This document shows, one piece after another, positions 24,378 to 33,368 of a stretch of DNA of 64,000 nucleotides (positions within the stretch are counted from its first letter, which is position 1; the number at the start of each line of letters is the position of its first letter). The notes below the pieces were generated by a model. The model worked only from the letters and a program-made list of their open reading frames with translations. It was not told the origin of the DNA and made no database searches. Position numbers and translations under genes: made by a program. Origin of the DNA: Bacteroidota bacterium (GTDB lineage Bacteria; Bacteroidota; Bacteroidia; Bacteroidales; Bacteroidaceae); contig JAFABV010000095.1 of NCBI GenBank assembly GCA_023425865.1, positions 1 to 64,000 of the forward strand, in the 5' to 3' direction.

Positions 24378-26624
24378 ATGAACCTGCAATTCAAACAATA
24401 TGCGCTGTCGGTCTTGCTCCTTCTGGGAGCAGGACCGTCCGGTGCGCAAGTGCTGAGCCTCGGGCTCGACGGTACCGGCGATCTGAAAACATACGGTGTT
24501 AAGCCTGCCGAGTATGTGCTTGGCGCGCAAGGCAAAGCTCTCCGTACCGATGGTTACTCGACTTATGCCATTGCTACCGTGGATCCCTCGGTGATCGATG
24601 GCTCTACTTTTGCCATGTCGCTGTGGTGTGCCCCCGAAACTTATCCGATGATGAATGTCAACGAGGCCGAGACCACACCTACCTATGCCTCGATCATTGG
24701 CAATATCGACGACACGTCAAAGACAGGCTTTGCCTTTGAGTTGAGTTCGCAGGGCGACTATCGGTTTAGGTGCTATGCCAATGGATGGGAGACGATTTGT
24801 ATGGCTTCGGGTAAGATGCCGCGTTACCAATGGAGCCACTTGGTGGCTCAGCGTGACGGACGTAGGCTGTACCTTTACAATAATGGCACACTGGTGGGAC
24901 AGGCAAATATGGCGTATGCGCTGAGCACAGGTGGTGCGATGCTCTACGTGGGCAAGTCGTCAACGCAACTGAAAGCCTTCGGCTCTTTCAATATCAATAC
25001 CTTCAACGGACTTATCGATAACTTTGATATTTACAACAGTTTACTCACGGGCACACAGCTTGCGGGTATAGGACAGCAGCCCGACTTGTCGGTACCCACA
25101 AGCCGGTTTGATGGTGACATCTATCGTCCGCAGTATCATGGCATGCCTGCCGCCAACTGGACCAATGAGAGCCACGGACTGACATGGTATAATGGAAAGT
25201 ATCATCTATTCTTCCAGAAGAATGCCAACGGTCCTTATATGGCACGTCTCCACTGGGGGCATCTTACCTCTACCGACCTGCTGCACTGGCAGGAGGAACG
25301 CATTGCGCTGGCTCCCAGTGAGAGCTACGACCTTAAGGGCTGCTGGAGCGGTGGTGTGATGACGGTGTCGGGCAAGCCACATATTATTTATACCGGCGTG
25401 GACAATGCCCGCGCACGGATAGTAGAAGCGGTGCCCTCTGACGAGAATCTGGAAGGATGGACCAAACAGGGGGTGATTATCGACGGCAGACCGTCTGGTT
25501 TGAGCGATGACTTTCGCGACCCTTATTATTTCGAGGCAGGCGGCAACCGCTATATTGTCGTGGGCACGTCGAAGAACGGGGTAGGGGCAATGACGCTGCA
25601 CAAGTATGTCAATGGCACATGGACCAATGACGGTTCTATTTTCTTTCAAGGAACCAATGCCAACATAGCCGGTACCTTCTGGGAGATGCCCACGGTGACG
25701 CCACTGGGTGACAAGTGGCTGGTAACGGCTACGCCCATTGGTACTGGGAAGGGAACGCTGACGCTCTATTGGACGGGCAGTATTGCCGCTGACGGCACAT
25801 TCTTACCCGACAGCGACACACCACGTGAACTGGAATTAGGCGGAATGAGTAAGCAAGGGTATGGTCTGCTCTCACCCAGCATTGTGCAAAACGCTGGAAA
25901 GACTATCCTTATGGGTATTGTGCCCGACAAATTGGGTAGTGATGACAATTATGCGTTAGGCTGGGCGCACTGCTATAGCTTGCCACGTGAGGTGACTTTG
26001 GCTGCCAATGGGACATTGGTTCAAAAACCAGCAGTCTCCTTCTCTCCCGCTACGGTACTAAGTTCTACGACAGTTAACGGCACTCTGCCCATTACTGCAG
26101 TGAGTGGGCGTCAGTGGGAAATGGTCGGCGAGTTTGTCGTAGGCTCTGCACCCTTTGGTTTTAATTTCCTTAAGAATGGTGACGCTTCGGCACACATCGT
26201 CTACACACCTGCCGCCAACGAGCTGACGGTTGACCTCACGGGTATTTCCCGCAAGGTGAACGATGGTGGTGTGTACGATGGCAAGTATGTGGCACAATTA
26301 CCTTTCCGGCCTACGGTCGGTGAGACGATGAAGCTGGATGTGTTTTTCGACCATTCCATTCTCGATGTCTTTATTAACGACACTTACGCCTTCAGTCTGC
26401 GAGTCTTCGCCACCGACGCATCAGCAGATGGTGTGGAAGTTTTTGCCGACGGTGCCGTAACCTTGAGTCGCTTGGCAGCCGGTTCGGTATCAACGGGCAT
26501 TGGTCGCACGGTGACACACGTAAAAGAAAGTTCTCAATGGTACACCCTCGGTGGGGCACAGACCCCGGAACCCACCGCGCGCGGTATATACATTCAGCGG
26601 GGAAAGAAAGTAATGATTCCATAA
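24378..26624 (+). CDS. Secreted GH32 family protein with N-terminal LamG domain and altered nucleophile motif
   Basis: A 748-residue secreted protein. After the signal (ending near SGAQ) comes a concanavalin-like LamG domain (residues about 60-215: ASIIGNIDDTSKTGFAFEL; GTLVGQANMAY), then a five-bladed GH32 domain (about 245-560) and a beta-sandwich. The usual nucleophile motif WMNDPNG is NWTNESHGL here, placing Glu264 where Asp is expected. The RDP motif (DFRDPYYF, Asp381) and the acid/base Glu436 (FWEMPT) remain. The C terminus (YTLGG...RGIYIQRGKKVMIP) is the kind of end motif common in secreted Prevotella proteins. It occupies the slot of the endo-levanase in the B. thetaiotaomicron locus. 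Possible roles: an endo-acting or transfructosylating enzyme, or a binding protein; activity is not assured. Confidence 0.85.
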   Translation: MNLQFKQYALSVLLLLGAGPSGAQVLSLGLDGTGDLKTYGVKPAEYVLGAQGKALRTDGYSTYAIATVDPSVIDGSTFAMSLWCAPETYPMMNVNEAETTPTYASIIGNIDDTSKTGFAFELSSQGDYRFRCYANGWETICMASGKMPRYQWSHLVAQRDGRRLYLYNNGTLVGQANMAYALSTGGAMLYVGKSSTQLKAFGSFNINTFNGLIDNFDIYNSLLTGTQLAGIGQQPDLSVPTSRFDGDIYRPQYHGMPAANWTNESHGLTWYNGKYHLFFQKNANGPYMARLHWGHLTSTDLLHWQEERIALAPSESYDLKGCWSGGVMTVSGKPHIIYTGVDNARARIVEAVPSDENLEGWTKQGVIIDGRPSGLSDDFRDPYYFEAGGNRYIVVGTSKNGVGAMTLHKYVNGTWTNDGSIFFQGTNANIAGTFWEMPTVTPLGDKWLVTATPIGTGKGTLTLYWTGSIAADGTFLPDSDTPRELELGGMSKQGYGLLSPSIVQNAGKTILMGIVPDKLGSDDNYALGWAHCYSLPREVTLAANGTLVQKPAVSFSPATVLSSTTVNGTLPITAVSGRQWEMVGEFVVGSAPFGFNFLKNGDASAHIVYTPAANELTVDLTGISRKVNDGGVYDGKYVAQLPFRPTVGETMKLDVFFDHSILDVFINDTYAFSLRVFATDASADGVEVFADGAVTLSRLAAGSVSTGIGRTVTHVKESSQWYTLGGAQTPEPTARGIYIQRGKKVMIP

Positions 26625-26634
26625 TACACAATCT

Positions 26635-28344
26635 ATGATGATGAAACAATTATTGATGATGGCCTTTATCCTGTGCGTCACATGGGGCAGAACCAATGCC
26701 CAGCAGACTGAGTTTCTCAGTGACAACCGCGTGATACAGCGGATTACGACTGAGCATAAGTACCTGCTGTTGCCCGTGGAGGAAAGTCAGGAAAATGACC
26801 ATATACGGGTTATACAGAATAATAAGGTGGTAAAGGAACTGAACTGTCGCCTTGCCATTAACAAGACCGACTACCTGGTGCCGCTCGCACTCGACGACTT
26901 GACTGAGGGTGAGGCTGCGCTCTACATCACCATGAACAGGGGTAATTCCACTGTGCCCTCGGGCGGACAGTTAGCCATACGTGACTTTGTATGCTGGAAG
27001 CAGATGCAATATTCTGACACATTCGATACCCGCAACCGTGAGAAATTCCGTCCGGTCTACCATCACACGCCGCTATGGGGTTGGATGAACGACCCTAACG
27101 GCATGTTCTACAAAGACGGCGTGTGGCATCTTTACTTCCAGCACAACCCTTATGGGTCGCAATGGGAGAATATGACTTGGGGGCATTCCACCTCGCGCGA
27201 CCTCATCCACTGGACCTTTGAGGGTGAGGCTGTGGAGCCCGATGCGTGGGGTACCATCTTCAGCGGCTCGTCAGTAGTCGATAAGCACAATACCGCAGGA
27301 TGGGGCGAAGGCACCGTGGTGGCCTTCTACACCGCTGCGGAGGCTACGCAGAAGCAGTGTATGGCTTATTCGACCGACAACGGCAAGACCTTCGTGAAAT
27401 ATGACAAGAACCCTATCCTGACCTCAGAGGTGGCCGACTTCCGCGACCCGCACGTCTTCTGGAATGAGGATGCCCAGTTGTGGAACATGGTGCTGGCGGA
27501 GAAGCAGCACATGAAGATCTACTCGTCGAAGAACCTCAAAGACTGGACTTTCGAGAGCGACTTCGGCGAAGGCTACGGCAACCACGACGGTGTGTGGGAA
27601 TGTCCCGACCTGATGAAGATTGGCGACAAGTGGCTGCTCATCTGTAATATCAACCCCGGAGGTCCATTCGGAGGTTCGGCCGCGCAGTATTTCGTGGGTA
27701 GCTTCGATGGCCGTCGGTTTGTCTGCGAAGATACGCCCGAGGAGACCAAATGGATGGACTGGGGCAAGGACCACTATGCCACCGTCACCTTCGACAACGC
27801 CCCCGACGGTCGCCATGTGGCCATGCCGTGGATGAGCAACTGGCAGTATGCCAGCCAAGTGCCCACCAAGCAGTTCCGCTCGGCCAATGGTTTGCCACGC
27901 GATCTGGGCTTGTTCAGCTATGCGGGCGAGACCTATTGTAGTGTGAAGCCAAGCCGCGAGGTGATGGAAGCCTTCGCCACCAAGCCGTCGGGCAAACTCA
28001 CCGAGGCCTGTCGTATCGACGTGCAGCCGCGCGCCAACACCGTTATCACACTGAGCAACGACAAGGGCGATGTGGTGACGATGACCTACGATGCCAAGAA
28101 CGAGACGTTCAGCATGGACCGTACCAAGAGTGGTGACGTGAGCTTCTCTAATGAATTTGCCGCCGTGACCAAGGCTCCGACCCGTGGAAAAATAAAGACG
28201 CTTCAAATCTTCATCGACCGCAGCAGCATCGAAGTGATGGATGCGGAGGGAAAGATGGCCATGTCTAACCTGGTGTTTCCCTCGATGCCCTATAACAAGC
28301 TGACGGTCAAGGGCGGAAGCAGCAAGATATATCCGCTCAAATAA
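26635..28344 (+). CDS. GH32 exo-fructosidase (levanase/inulinase type)
   Basis: A 569-residue enzyme with signal peptide (cleavage near TNAQQ), a DUF4980-like N-terminal region (residues about 25-130), the five-bladed GH32 catalytic domain and a C-terminal beta-sandwich. All catalytic motifs are intact: nucleophile Asp153 in WMNDPNG, Asp271 in FRDPH and acid/base Glu322 in WECPDL. It should release fructose from the ends of levan or inulin oligomers in the periplasm or at the surface. The spacer to the preceding GH32 gene is only 10 bases; it closes the susC operon. Confidence 0.94.
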   Translation: MMMKQLLMMAFILCVTWGRTNAQQTEFLSDNRVIQRITTEHKYLLLPVEESQENDHIRVIQNNKVVKELNCRLAINKTDYLVPLALDDLTEGEAALYITMNRGNSTVPSGGQLAIRDFVCWKQMQYSDTFDTRNREKFRPVYHHTPLWGWMNDPNGMFYKDGVWHLYFQHNPYGSQWENMTWGHSTSRDLIHWTFEGEAVEPDAWGTIFSGSSVVDKHNTAGWGEGTVVAFYTAAEATQKQCMAYSTDNGKTFVKYDKNPILTSEVADFRDPHVFWNEDAQLWNMVLAEKQHMKIYSSKNLKDWTFESDFGEGYGNHDGVWECPDLMKIGDKWLLICNINPGGPFGGSAAQYFVGSFDGRRFVCEDTPEETKWMDWGKDHYATVTFDNAPDGRHVAMPWMSNWQYASQVPTKQFRSANGLPRDLGLFSYAGETYCSVKPSREVMEAFATKPSGKLTEACRIDVQPRANTVITLSNDKGDVVTMTYDAKNETFSMDRTKSGDVSFSNEFAAVTKAPTRGKIKTLQIFIDRSSIEVMDAEGKMAMSNLVFPSMPYNKLTVKGGSSKIYPLK

Positions 28345-28380
28345 AACACAACGCCCAGCTGGCCAGCGCTCGCGAAAAAA

Positions 28381-28435
28381 CGTTCATTGTGCCTGTAGAT
28401 TTGTTGCATGTTACAAAATTGACAGCCAATGAACG
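28381..28435 (+). promoter_or_regulatory. Likely sensor-regulator operator upstream of the sugar permease
   Basis: CGTTCATTG (28381-28389), then the near-palindrome TTGTTGCATGTTACAA (28401-28416, centre CATG), then CAATGAACG (28427-28435), the exact complement of the first element. The first two parts match the element before susC in sequence, order and distance to the promoter. Confidence 0.65.
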
Positions 28436-28466
28436 TTTTGTGCGACGCATGGCCGGGGGGAATCAT

Positions 28467-28474
28467 TATCTTTG
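28467..28474 (+). promoter_or_regulatory. Promoter -7 box for the permease-fructokinase operon
   Basis: TATCTTTG followed by CCGCAG, the same octamer as before susC. The permease ATG is 40 bases downstream. Confidence 0.8.
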
Positions 28475-28514
28475 CCGCAGTAAATCACAGTAACCCTTAA
28501 ACCGTAAAACAATC

Positions 28515-29693
28515 ATGAGTAAGACAAGCAAGATCACGCTGATACCGGTGATGCTCTGTTTCTTTGCCATGGGTTTCGTAGACCTCGTGGGCATTGCTTC
28601 TAACTATGTCAAGGAAGACTTGTCGCTGAGCGACAGTGTAGCCAACCTGCTTCCATCATTGGTATTCTTCTGGTTTCTTATTTTCTCAGTGCCCACAGGC
28701 GTACTGATGAACCGCATAGGTCGCAAGAAGACAGTGCTGCTGGCGCTGTTGGTGACCGTATTCTCCTTGTTGTTGCCCATTTTCAGTGAGAGTTTCTTTG
28801 TCATGCTGCTGTCGTTCTCATTGCTTGGCATTGGCAACACGCTCATGCAGACCTCGCTCAACCCATTGGTGTCTACCGTCATCAAGGGCAACCTGGCCGC
28901 AACACTCACCTTCGGACAGTTTGTCAAGGCCATCGCCTCGTTCATGGCTCCTTACATTGCCATGTGGGGTGCAATGGGTGCAGTGCCTACCTTTGGTTTG
29001 GGCTGGCGCGTTCTCTTCCCCATCTATATGGTGATAGGCATAGCCGCCATGCTGTTATTGGGTTCCACCCCCATTGAGGAGGAAAGCGATGTCTACGAGG
29101 AGGGCATATCGTCTATCGGTCAGCAATTTGTAGAAGCATTCAAGTTATTGGGCAAGCCTATCGTGCTGTTGAGCTTCTTAGGCATCATGTGTCATGTGGG
29201 TATTGACGTAGGGACGAATACCACCGCGCCCAAGATCTTGATGGAAAGATTAGGCATGACGCTCAACGACGCGGCTTTCGCCACCAGTCTGTATTTCATT
29301 TTCCGCACCATTGGCTGTCTTACGGGTAGTTTCTTCTTGCGGGTAATGAAAAGCCGTACATTCTTTGTCATCAGTGTAGTGATGATGGCATTGAGCATGG
29401 CAGGCATGTTGGTAGGGTCTTCACAGTGGATGCTGTACGTGGCCATCGCTTTAGTGGGCTATGGTAACTCTAACGTGTTCTCCATTATCTTCACGCAGGC
29501 GCTCCTCTCTGTACCCGAGAAAAAGAATGCCGTGAGCGGACTGATGATCATGGGTCTCTTCGGTGGCACGGTGTTCCCGCTGCTCATGGGCTTTGCCAGC
29601 GATGCCGTGGGACAGGCCGGCGCCGTGGTGGTCATGGCTGTAGGCGTGGCATATCTCTTCACTTATATTGCAAAGGTGAGCAACAATCAGTAA
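28515..29693 (+). CDS. MFS sugar permease, FucP-like (BT1758-type)
   Basis: A 392-residue inner-membrane protein with about 12 membrane segments. It resembles the FucP/GluP branch of the major facilitator superfamily (FFAMGFVDLVGIASNYVK; the loop MNRIGRKKT between segments 2 and 3). In the B. thetaiotaomicron levan locus BT1758 is the fructose transporter of this place. A fructokinase gene follows after 21 bases, which fits import of free fructose followed by phosphorylation. Confidence 0.9.
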   Translation: MSKTSKITLIPVMLCFFAMGFVDLVGIASNYVKEDLSLSDSVANLLPSLVFFWFLIFSVPTGVLMNRIGRKKTVLLALLVTVFSLLLPIFSESFFVMLLSFSLLGIGNTLMQTSLNPLVSTVIKGNLAATLTFGQFVKAIASFMAPYIAMWGAMGAVPTFGLGWRVLFPIYMVIGIAAMLLLGSTPIEEESDVYEEGISSIGQQFVEAFKLLGKPIVLLSFLGIMCHVGIDVGTNTTAPKILMERLGMTLNDAAFATSLYFIFRTIGCLTGSFFLRVMKSRTFFVISVVMMALSMAGMLVGSSQWMLYVAIALVGYGNSNVFSIIFTQALLSVPEKKNAVSGLMIMGLFGGTVFPLLMGFASDAVGQAGAVVVMAVGVAYLFTYIAKVSNNQ

Positions 29694-29714
29694 CGTAAAC
29701 CATACAACAATCCT

Positions 29715-30599
29715 ATGAATCAAATGATAGTAGGCCTCGGAGAGGCTTTGTGGGACATTCTTCCCGAAGGCGCTAAACTGGGTGGCGCCCCCGCCAACTT
29801 TGCTTATCATGCCAGTCAGTTCGGCCACGAGGCCGTGGCTGTAAGCGCTTTAGGCAACGACGCTCTTGGCGACCAGACCATCGCTGAGTTTGAAGCCAAC
29901 GGCTTAGGCTATGTGATGCCTCGTGTACCCTTCCCCACGGGTACTGTCGGAGTGGAGCTCGACACAGAGGGCGTGCCTACCTACGACATCAAGAGCAACG
30001 TGGCTTGGGACAACATTCCCTTCACGCCTGAGATAGAGGCCGTGGCCAAGAACTGCCGTGCCGTATGCTTCGGTTCGTTGGCACAGCGGAGTGAGGTGTC
30101 ACGAAGCACCATAGAGAAGTTTCTTGACGCTACGCCTGACGACTGCCTGAAGATTTTCGACATCAATCTCCGGCAGACTTTCTATACCAAAGAAGTAATC
30201 CAAGAGTCGCTGCACCGCTGCAATATTCTCAAGATAAACGATGAAGAACTGGTGACCATCGGCCGTATGTTTGATTATCCCGGACTCGACATGGAGAACA
30301 AGTGCTGGCTCATCCTCGGCAAATACAATCTCGATATGCTGGTGTTGACTTGCGGTACACAGGGCAGTTACGTCTTCGCTCCGGCCCAGAAGAGTTACAA
30401 GGAGACGCCTAAAGTAGAGGTGGCAGACACCGTGGGCGCCGGCGACTCGTTTACCGGCAGCTTCGTCGCAGCCCTTCTGGCGGGCATGGCTATCCCCGAC
30501 GCGCACGAGCTGGCCGTGCAGACCAGTGCGTTTGTTTGTACGCAGAAAGGGGCGATGCCCAAGCTGCCTGCAGCATTGATCAGTCAGGTTCACGTATAA
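29715..30599 (+). CDS. Fructokinase, PfkB family
   Basis: A 294-residue ribokinase-family sugar kinase (BT1757-type). N-terminal motif LGEALWDILPEGAKLGGAPANFAYH binds the sugar (shown part: GGAPANFAYH), and the C-terminal catalytic signature DTVGAGDSFTGSF carries the base Asp and anion hole. Expected product is fructose 6-phosphate. Cotranscribed with the permease; the last gene of the fructan locus. Confidence 0.94.
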   Translation: MNQMIVGLGEALWDILPEGAKLGGAPANFAYHASQFGHEAVAVSALGNDALGDQTIAEFEANGLGYVMPRVPFPTGTVGVELDTEGVPTYDIKSNVAWDNIPFTPEIEAVAKNCRAVCFGSLAQRSEVSRSTIEKFLDATPDDCLKIFDINLRQTFYTKEVIQESLHRCNILKINDEELVTIGRMFDYPGLDMENKCWLILGKYNLDMLVLTCGTQGSYVFAPAQKSYKETPKVEVADTVGAGDSFTGSFVAALLAGMAIPDAHELAVQTSAFVCTQKGAMPKLPAALISQVHV

Positions 30600-30605
30600 A
30601 AATAT

Positions 30606-30637
30606 CCGGCCATGAGCAATTTCACGCTCATGGCCGG
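30606..30637. terminator. Two-way terminator between fructokinase and GH94 genes
   Basis: CCGGCCATGAGC and GCTCATGGCCGG form a perfect 12-base stem around AATTTCAC. It lies between convergent genes. The flanks are A/T-rich (AAAATAT on the left, ATTCTTATAT on the right). Confidence 0.8.
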
Positions 30638-30664
30638 CATTCTTATATGGGGGTGGCGTACTGA

Positions 30665-33115
30665 CTACAGCACCACCTCAACGATATGGTGGCCTGGTAA
30701 GGCCGGCACCATTTGCCCCTCGATGGGTTTTCCATCTACGGTAATCTGTTTCACCCCCCGGTTTCGCCCTGAGGGATTGGTGACATGAATATCGTACACA
30801 CCACCCCTGAACAGGCGTCTCACCCGGTATTCGTTGGCCGTAGACGGCAGGCAAGGGTCGATGAGCAGCCCCTCGTAATGCGGTTTAATTCCTAATATAT
30901 ACTGGCTCACGGTGTACCACATCCATGCCGCCGTGCCGGTGAGCCACGAGTTTTTGCCTTCACCGGGGCGGGCGGCGTCTTTTCCGGCCACCATCTGGCA
31001 GTTGACATAAGGCTCTACGCGGTGTAGTGTCTGGTATTTCTCCTCGATGTACGAAGGCAGAATCTTGGTGTAATGCGCCCATGCGTCATCCCCACGTCCG
31101 GCTACCGTCTCGCCGATAATCACCCACGGATTGTTATGGCAGAATATGCCCGCGTTTTCCTTATAGCCCTCGGGGTACGACGAAATCTCGCCCATCTCCA
31201 CATGGTAGGTGGTATAGGCGGGATTGTTGAGCACGATGCCATGCTCACAGTCCAACCGCTCTTTGACGGCATCGAGTGCCTTGTCGCACAGTCCCTCTTC
31301 GAGACCAATGCCCGCCATGGTACACCATCCCTGGCTCTCAATAAAGATTTTGCCCTCCTCGTTCTCGTCCGACCCAATCTTGTTGCCGTAGAAGTCGTAG
31401 GCGCGCAGGAACCATTCCCCGTCCCAACCATACCGTTTCACGGCCTCGGTCATGTTGTCCACCGCCTGTTGTGCACGTGCGGCCTCGCCTTCGTCTCCTA
31501 TGCGTCGGCACAATTCCACGTAGTCGTTGCCTGTCACGACAAACAATCCGGCAATCATCAGACTCTCGGCCTTCGACCCCTCGCTCTTGTTCTCGGTGGT
31601 CTGGAAACTCTCGTTGGGGTCCCATGAGAAGCAGTTGAGGTTCAGGCAGTCGTTCCAGTCGGCGCGTCCGATGAGTGGCAGACCGTGCGGCCCGAGGTTG
31701 TTGACCACATGGTCGAACGACACCCGCAGGTGTTCCAGCAAGCTGACCTCTGAGCCCGGTACGTTGTCGAAGGGCACCATCTCATTGAGGATCGTGAGGT
31801 CGCCCGTCTCTTTGATGTAAGCCACGGTACCAAAGATGAGCCAGCAGGGGTCGTCGTTGAAACCGCCACCGATGTCGTTGTTGCCGCGCTTGGTGAGTGG
31901 CTGGTACTGGTGGTAGCATCCGCCGTCGGAAAACTGTGTGGAGGCTATGTCGATGATACGCTGGCGCGCCCGCTCTGGTATCTGGTGGACAAAGCCCACC
32001 AGGTCTTGGTTAGAGTCGCGGAAGCCCATGCCGCGGCCTATGCCGCTCTCGAAGAACGATGCCGAACGGCTCATGCAGAACGTGATCATACACTGGTATT
32101 GGTTCCAGATATTCACCATCCGGTCGAGTTTGTCATTGCCGGTCTCCACCTGGAAGATGCCCAACAGTCGGTCCCAATAGGCTTGCAGGGCGGCAAAGGC
32201 CGCGTCCACCTTCTCTGTCGTGTCGAAGTCGGCGATGAGTTGGCGTGCCTTAGCCTTGTTGATTACCTGCTTGGCTTCCCATTTCTCCTCCTGCTTGTTT
32301 TCTACGTAGCCCAGCAAGAAGATGATGTCGCGGCTTTCTCCGGGCTGCAGTTCCACGTCTACGCAGTGGCTGGCCACAGGGCTCCATCCGTGGGCAAAGC
32401 TGTTGCGTGGTTGTCCCTCTACAACCGCCTGCGGATTAGCGTATTCGTTGTAAAGGCCTACAAAGCTCTCACGGTCGGTGTCATACCCGGCAATGGGCGC
32501 GTTGACGTGGTAAAAGGCATAGTGGTTACGACGCTCCCGGTATTCGGTCTTGTGGTAGAGGGTAGCCCCGTCGACCTCCACCTCGCCGGTAGAGAAATTG
32601 CGCTGAAAGTTTTCCATGTCGGTCGATGCGTTCCACAGGCACCATTCTATATATGAAAACACTCTCAGGCGTTTCACCTCGGCCGAGTGGTTGGTGAGCG
32701 TCATCTTCTGTACCTCAGCCCATGTGTGCAGAGGCACGAAGAAGAGCACGCTGGCCTCCACGCCCTGGCAGCTACCCGTGATGCGGGTATAATTCATGCC
32801 ATGGCGGCACTCGTAGCTGTCGAGCGGCGTCTTACAGGGTTTCCACCCCGGGTTCCAAACGGTATCACCGTCTTTGATGTAGAAGTAACGGCCGTTGTTG
32901 TCCATCGGCACGTCGTTATAGCGGTAGCGTGTAATACGGCGGAATTTGGCGTCCTTGCAGAAGGCGTAGCCACCGGCGGTATTTGAAATCAACGAAAAGA
33001 ACTCTTCGTTGCCCAAGTAGTTGATCCAAGGCCAGGGCGTTTTGGGGTCTGTTATGACATATTCTCTGTGGGCATCATCAAAATGCCCATAGCGTTTACT
33101 CTGCGACATGTGCAT
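30665..33115 (-). CDS. GH94 glycoside phosphorylase, cellobiose phosphorylase-like
   Basis: An 816-residue cytoplasmic enzyme without signal peptide. N-terminal beta-sandwich, helical linker, then the (alpha/alpha)6 catalytic barrel. GIGRGMGFRDSNQDLVGFVH matches the catalytic Asp region of cellobiose phosphorylases (part: GMGFRDSNQDL), and GRADWNDCLNLN is the second substrate region. The reaction would be phosphorolysis of a beta-glucoside disaccharide, most likely cellobiose, to glucose 1-phosphate and glucose. It has its own promoter, is convergent to the fructan locus and is probably not part of it. A laminaribiose or mannosyl-glucose specificity cannot be excluded from sequence alone. Confidence 0.9.
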   Translation of the reverse strand: MHMSQSKRYGHFDDAHREYVITDPKTPWPWINYLGNEEFFSLISNTAGGYAFCKDAKFRRITRYRYNDVPMDNNGRYFYIKDGDTVWNPGWKPCKTPLDSYECRHGMNYTRITGSCQGVEASVLFFVPLHTWAEVQKMTLTNHSAEVKRLRVFSYIEWCLWNASTDMENFQRNFSTGEVEVDGATLYHKTEYRERRNHYAFYHVNAPIAGYDTDRESFVGLYNEYANPQAVVEGQPRNSFAHGWSPVASHCVDVELQPGESRDIIFLLGYVENKQEEKWEAKQVINKAKARQLIADFDTTEKVDAAFAALQAYWDRLLGIFQVETGNDKLDRMVNIWNQYQCMITFCMSRSASFFESGIGRGMGFRDSNQDLVGFVHQIPERARQRIIDIASTQFSDGGCYHQYQPLTKRGNNDIGGGFNDDPCWLIFGTVAYIKETGDLTILNEMVPFDNVPGSEVSLLEHLRVSFDHVVNNLGPHGLPLIGRADWNDCLNLNCFSWDPNESFQTTENKSEGSKAESLMIAGLFVVTGNDYVELCRRIGDEGEAARAQQAVDNMTEAVKRYGWDGEWFLRAYDFYGNKIGSDENEEGKIFIESQGWCTMAGIGLEEGLCDKALDAVKERLDCEHGIVLNNPAYTTYHVEMGEISSYPEGYKENAGIFCHNNPWVIIGETVAGRGDDAWAHYTKILPSYIEEKYQTLHRVEPYVNCQMVAGKDAARPGEGKNSWLTGTAAWMWYTVSQYILGIKPHYEGLLIDPCLPSTANEYRVRRLFRGGVYDIHVTNPSGRNRGVKQITVDGKPIEGQMVPALPGHHIVEVVL

Positions 33116-33139
33116 CTAAAATATTTTAGGTTACTACGA

Positions 33140-33147
33140 CAAAGGTA
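33140..33147 (-). promoter_or_regulatory. Promoter -7 box for the GH94 gene
   Basis: On the minus strand the box reads TACCTTTG; the ATG is about 24 bases beyond it. Confidence 0.65.
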
Positions 33148-33305
33148 GGAAAAAAGCCCGAGGCACTTATTTCTTCGAATGAATAAAAACTGAAAATTGA
33201 TATAATAAGTGTATCATTTGGTATTTTAATATCAATGTGCATGAAAGATGTTCGGGCGCCATAGAATTTCGCCGGGCATTACTTCAGTTATTGCGAAATA
33301 ATGGT

Positions 33306-33313
33306 TACTTTTG
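33306..33313 (+). promoter_or_regulatory. Promoter -7 box for the SBF-type transporter
   Basis: TACTTTTG followed by CATCG. The longest frame starts upstream of it, so the ATG at 33369 was chosen. The spacer 33148-33305 between the divergent promoters is A+T-rich and shows nothing else. Confidence 0.7.
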
Positions 33314-33368
33314 CATCGAAGGCCTATGCGCGTCATATCGTCTGTTTGTTTCCCATTGCCGCACGTAT

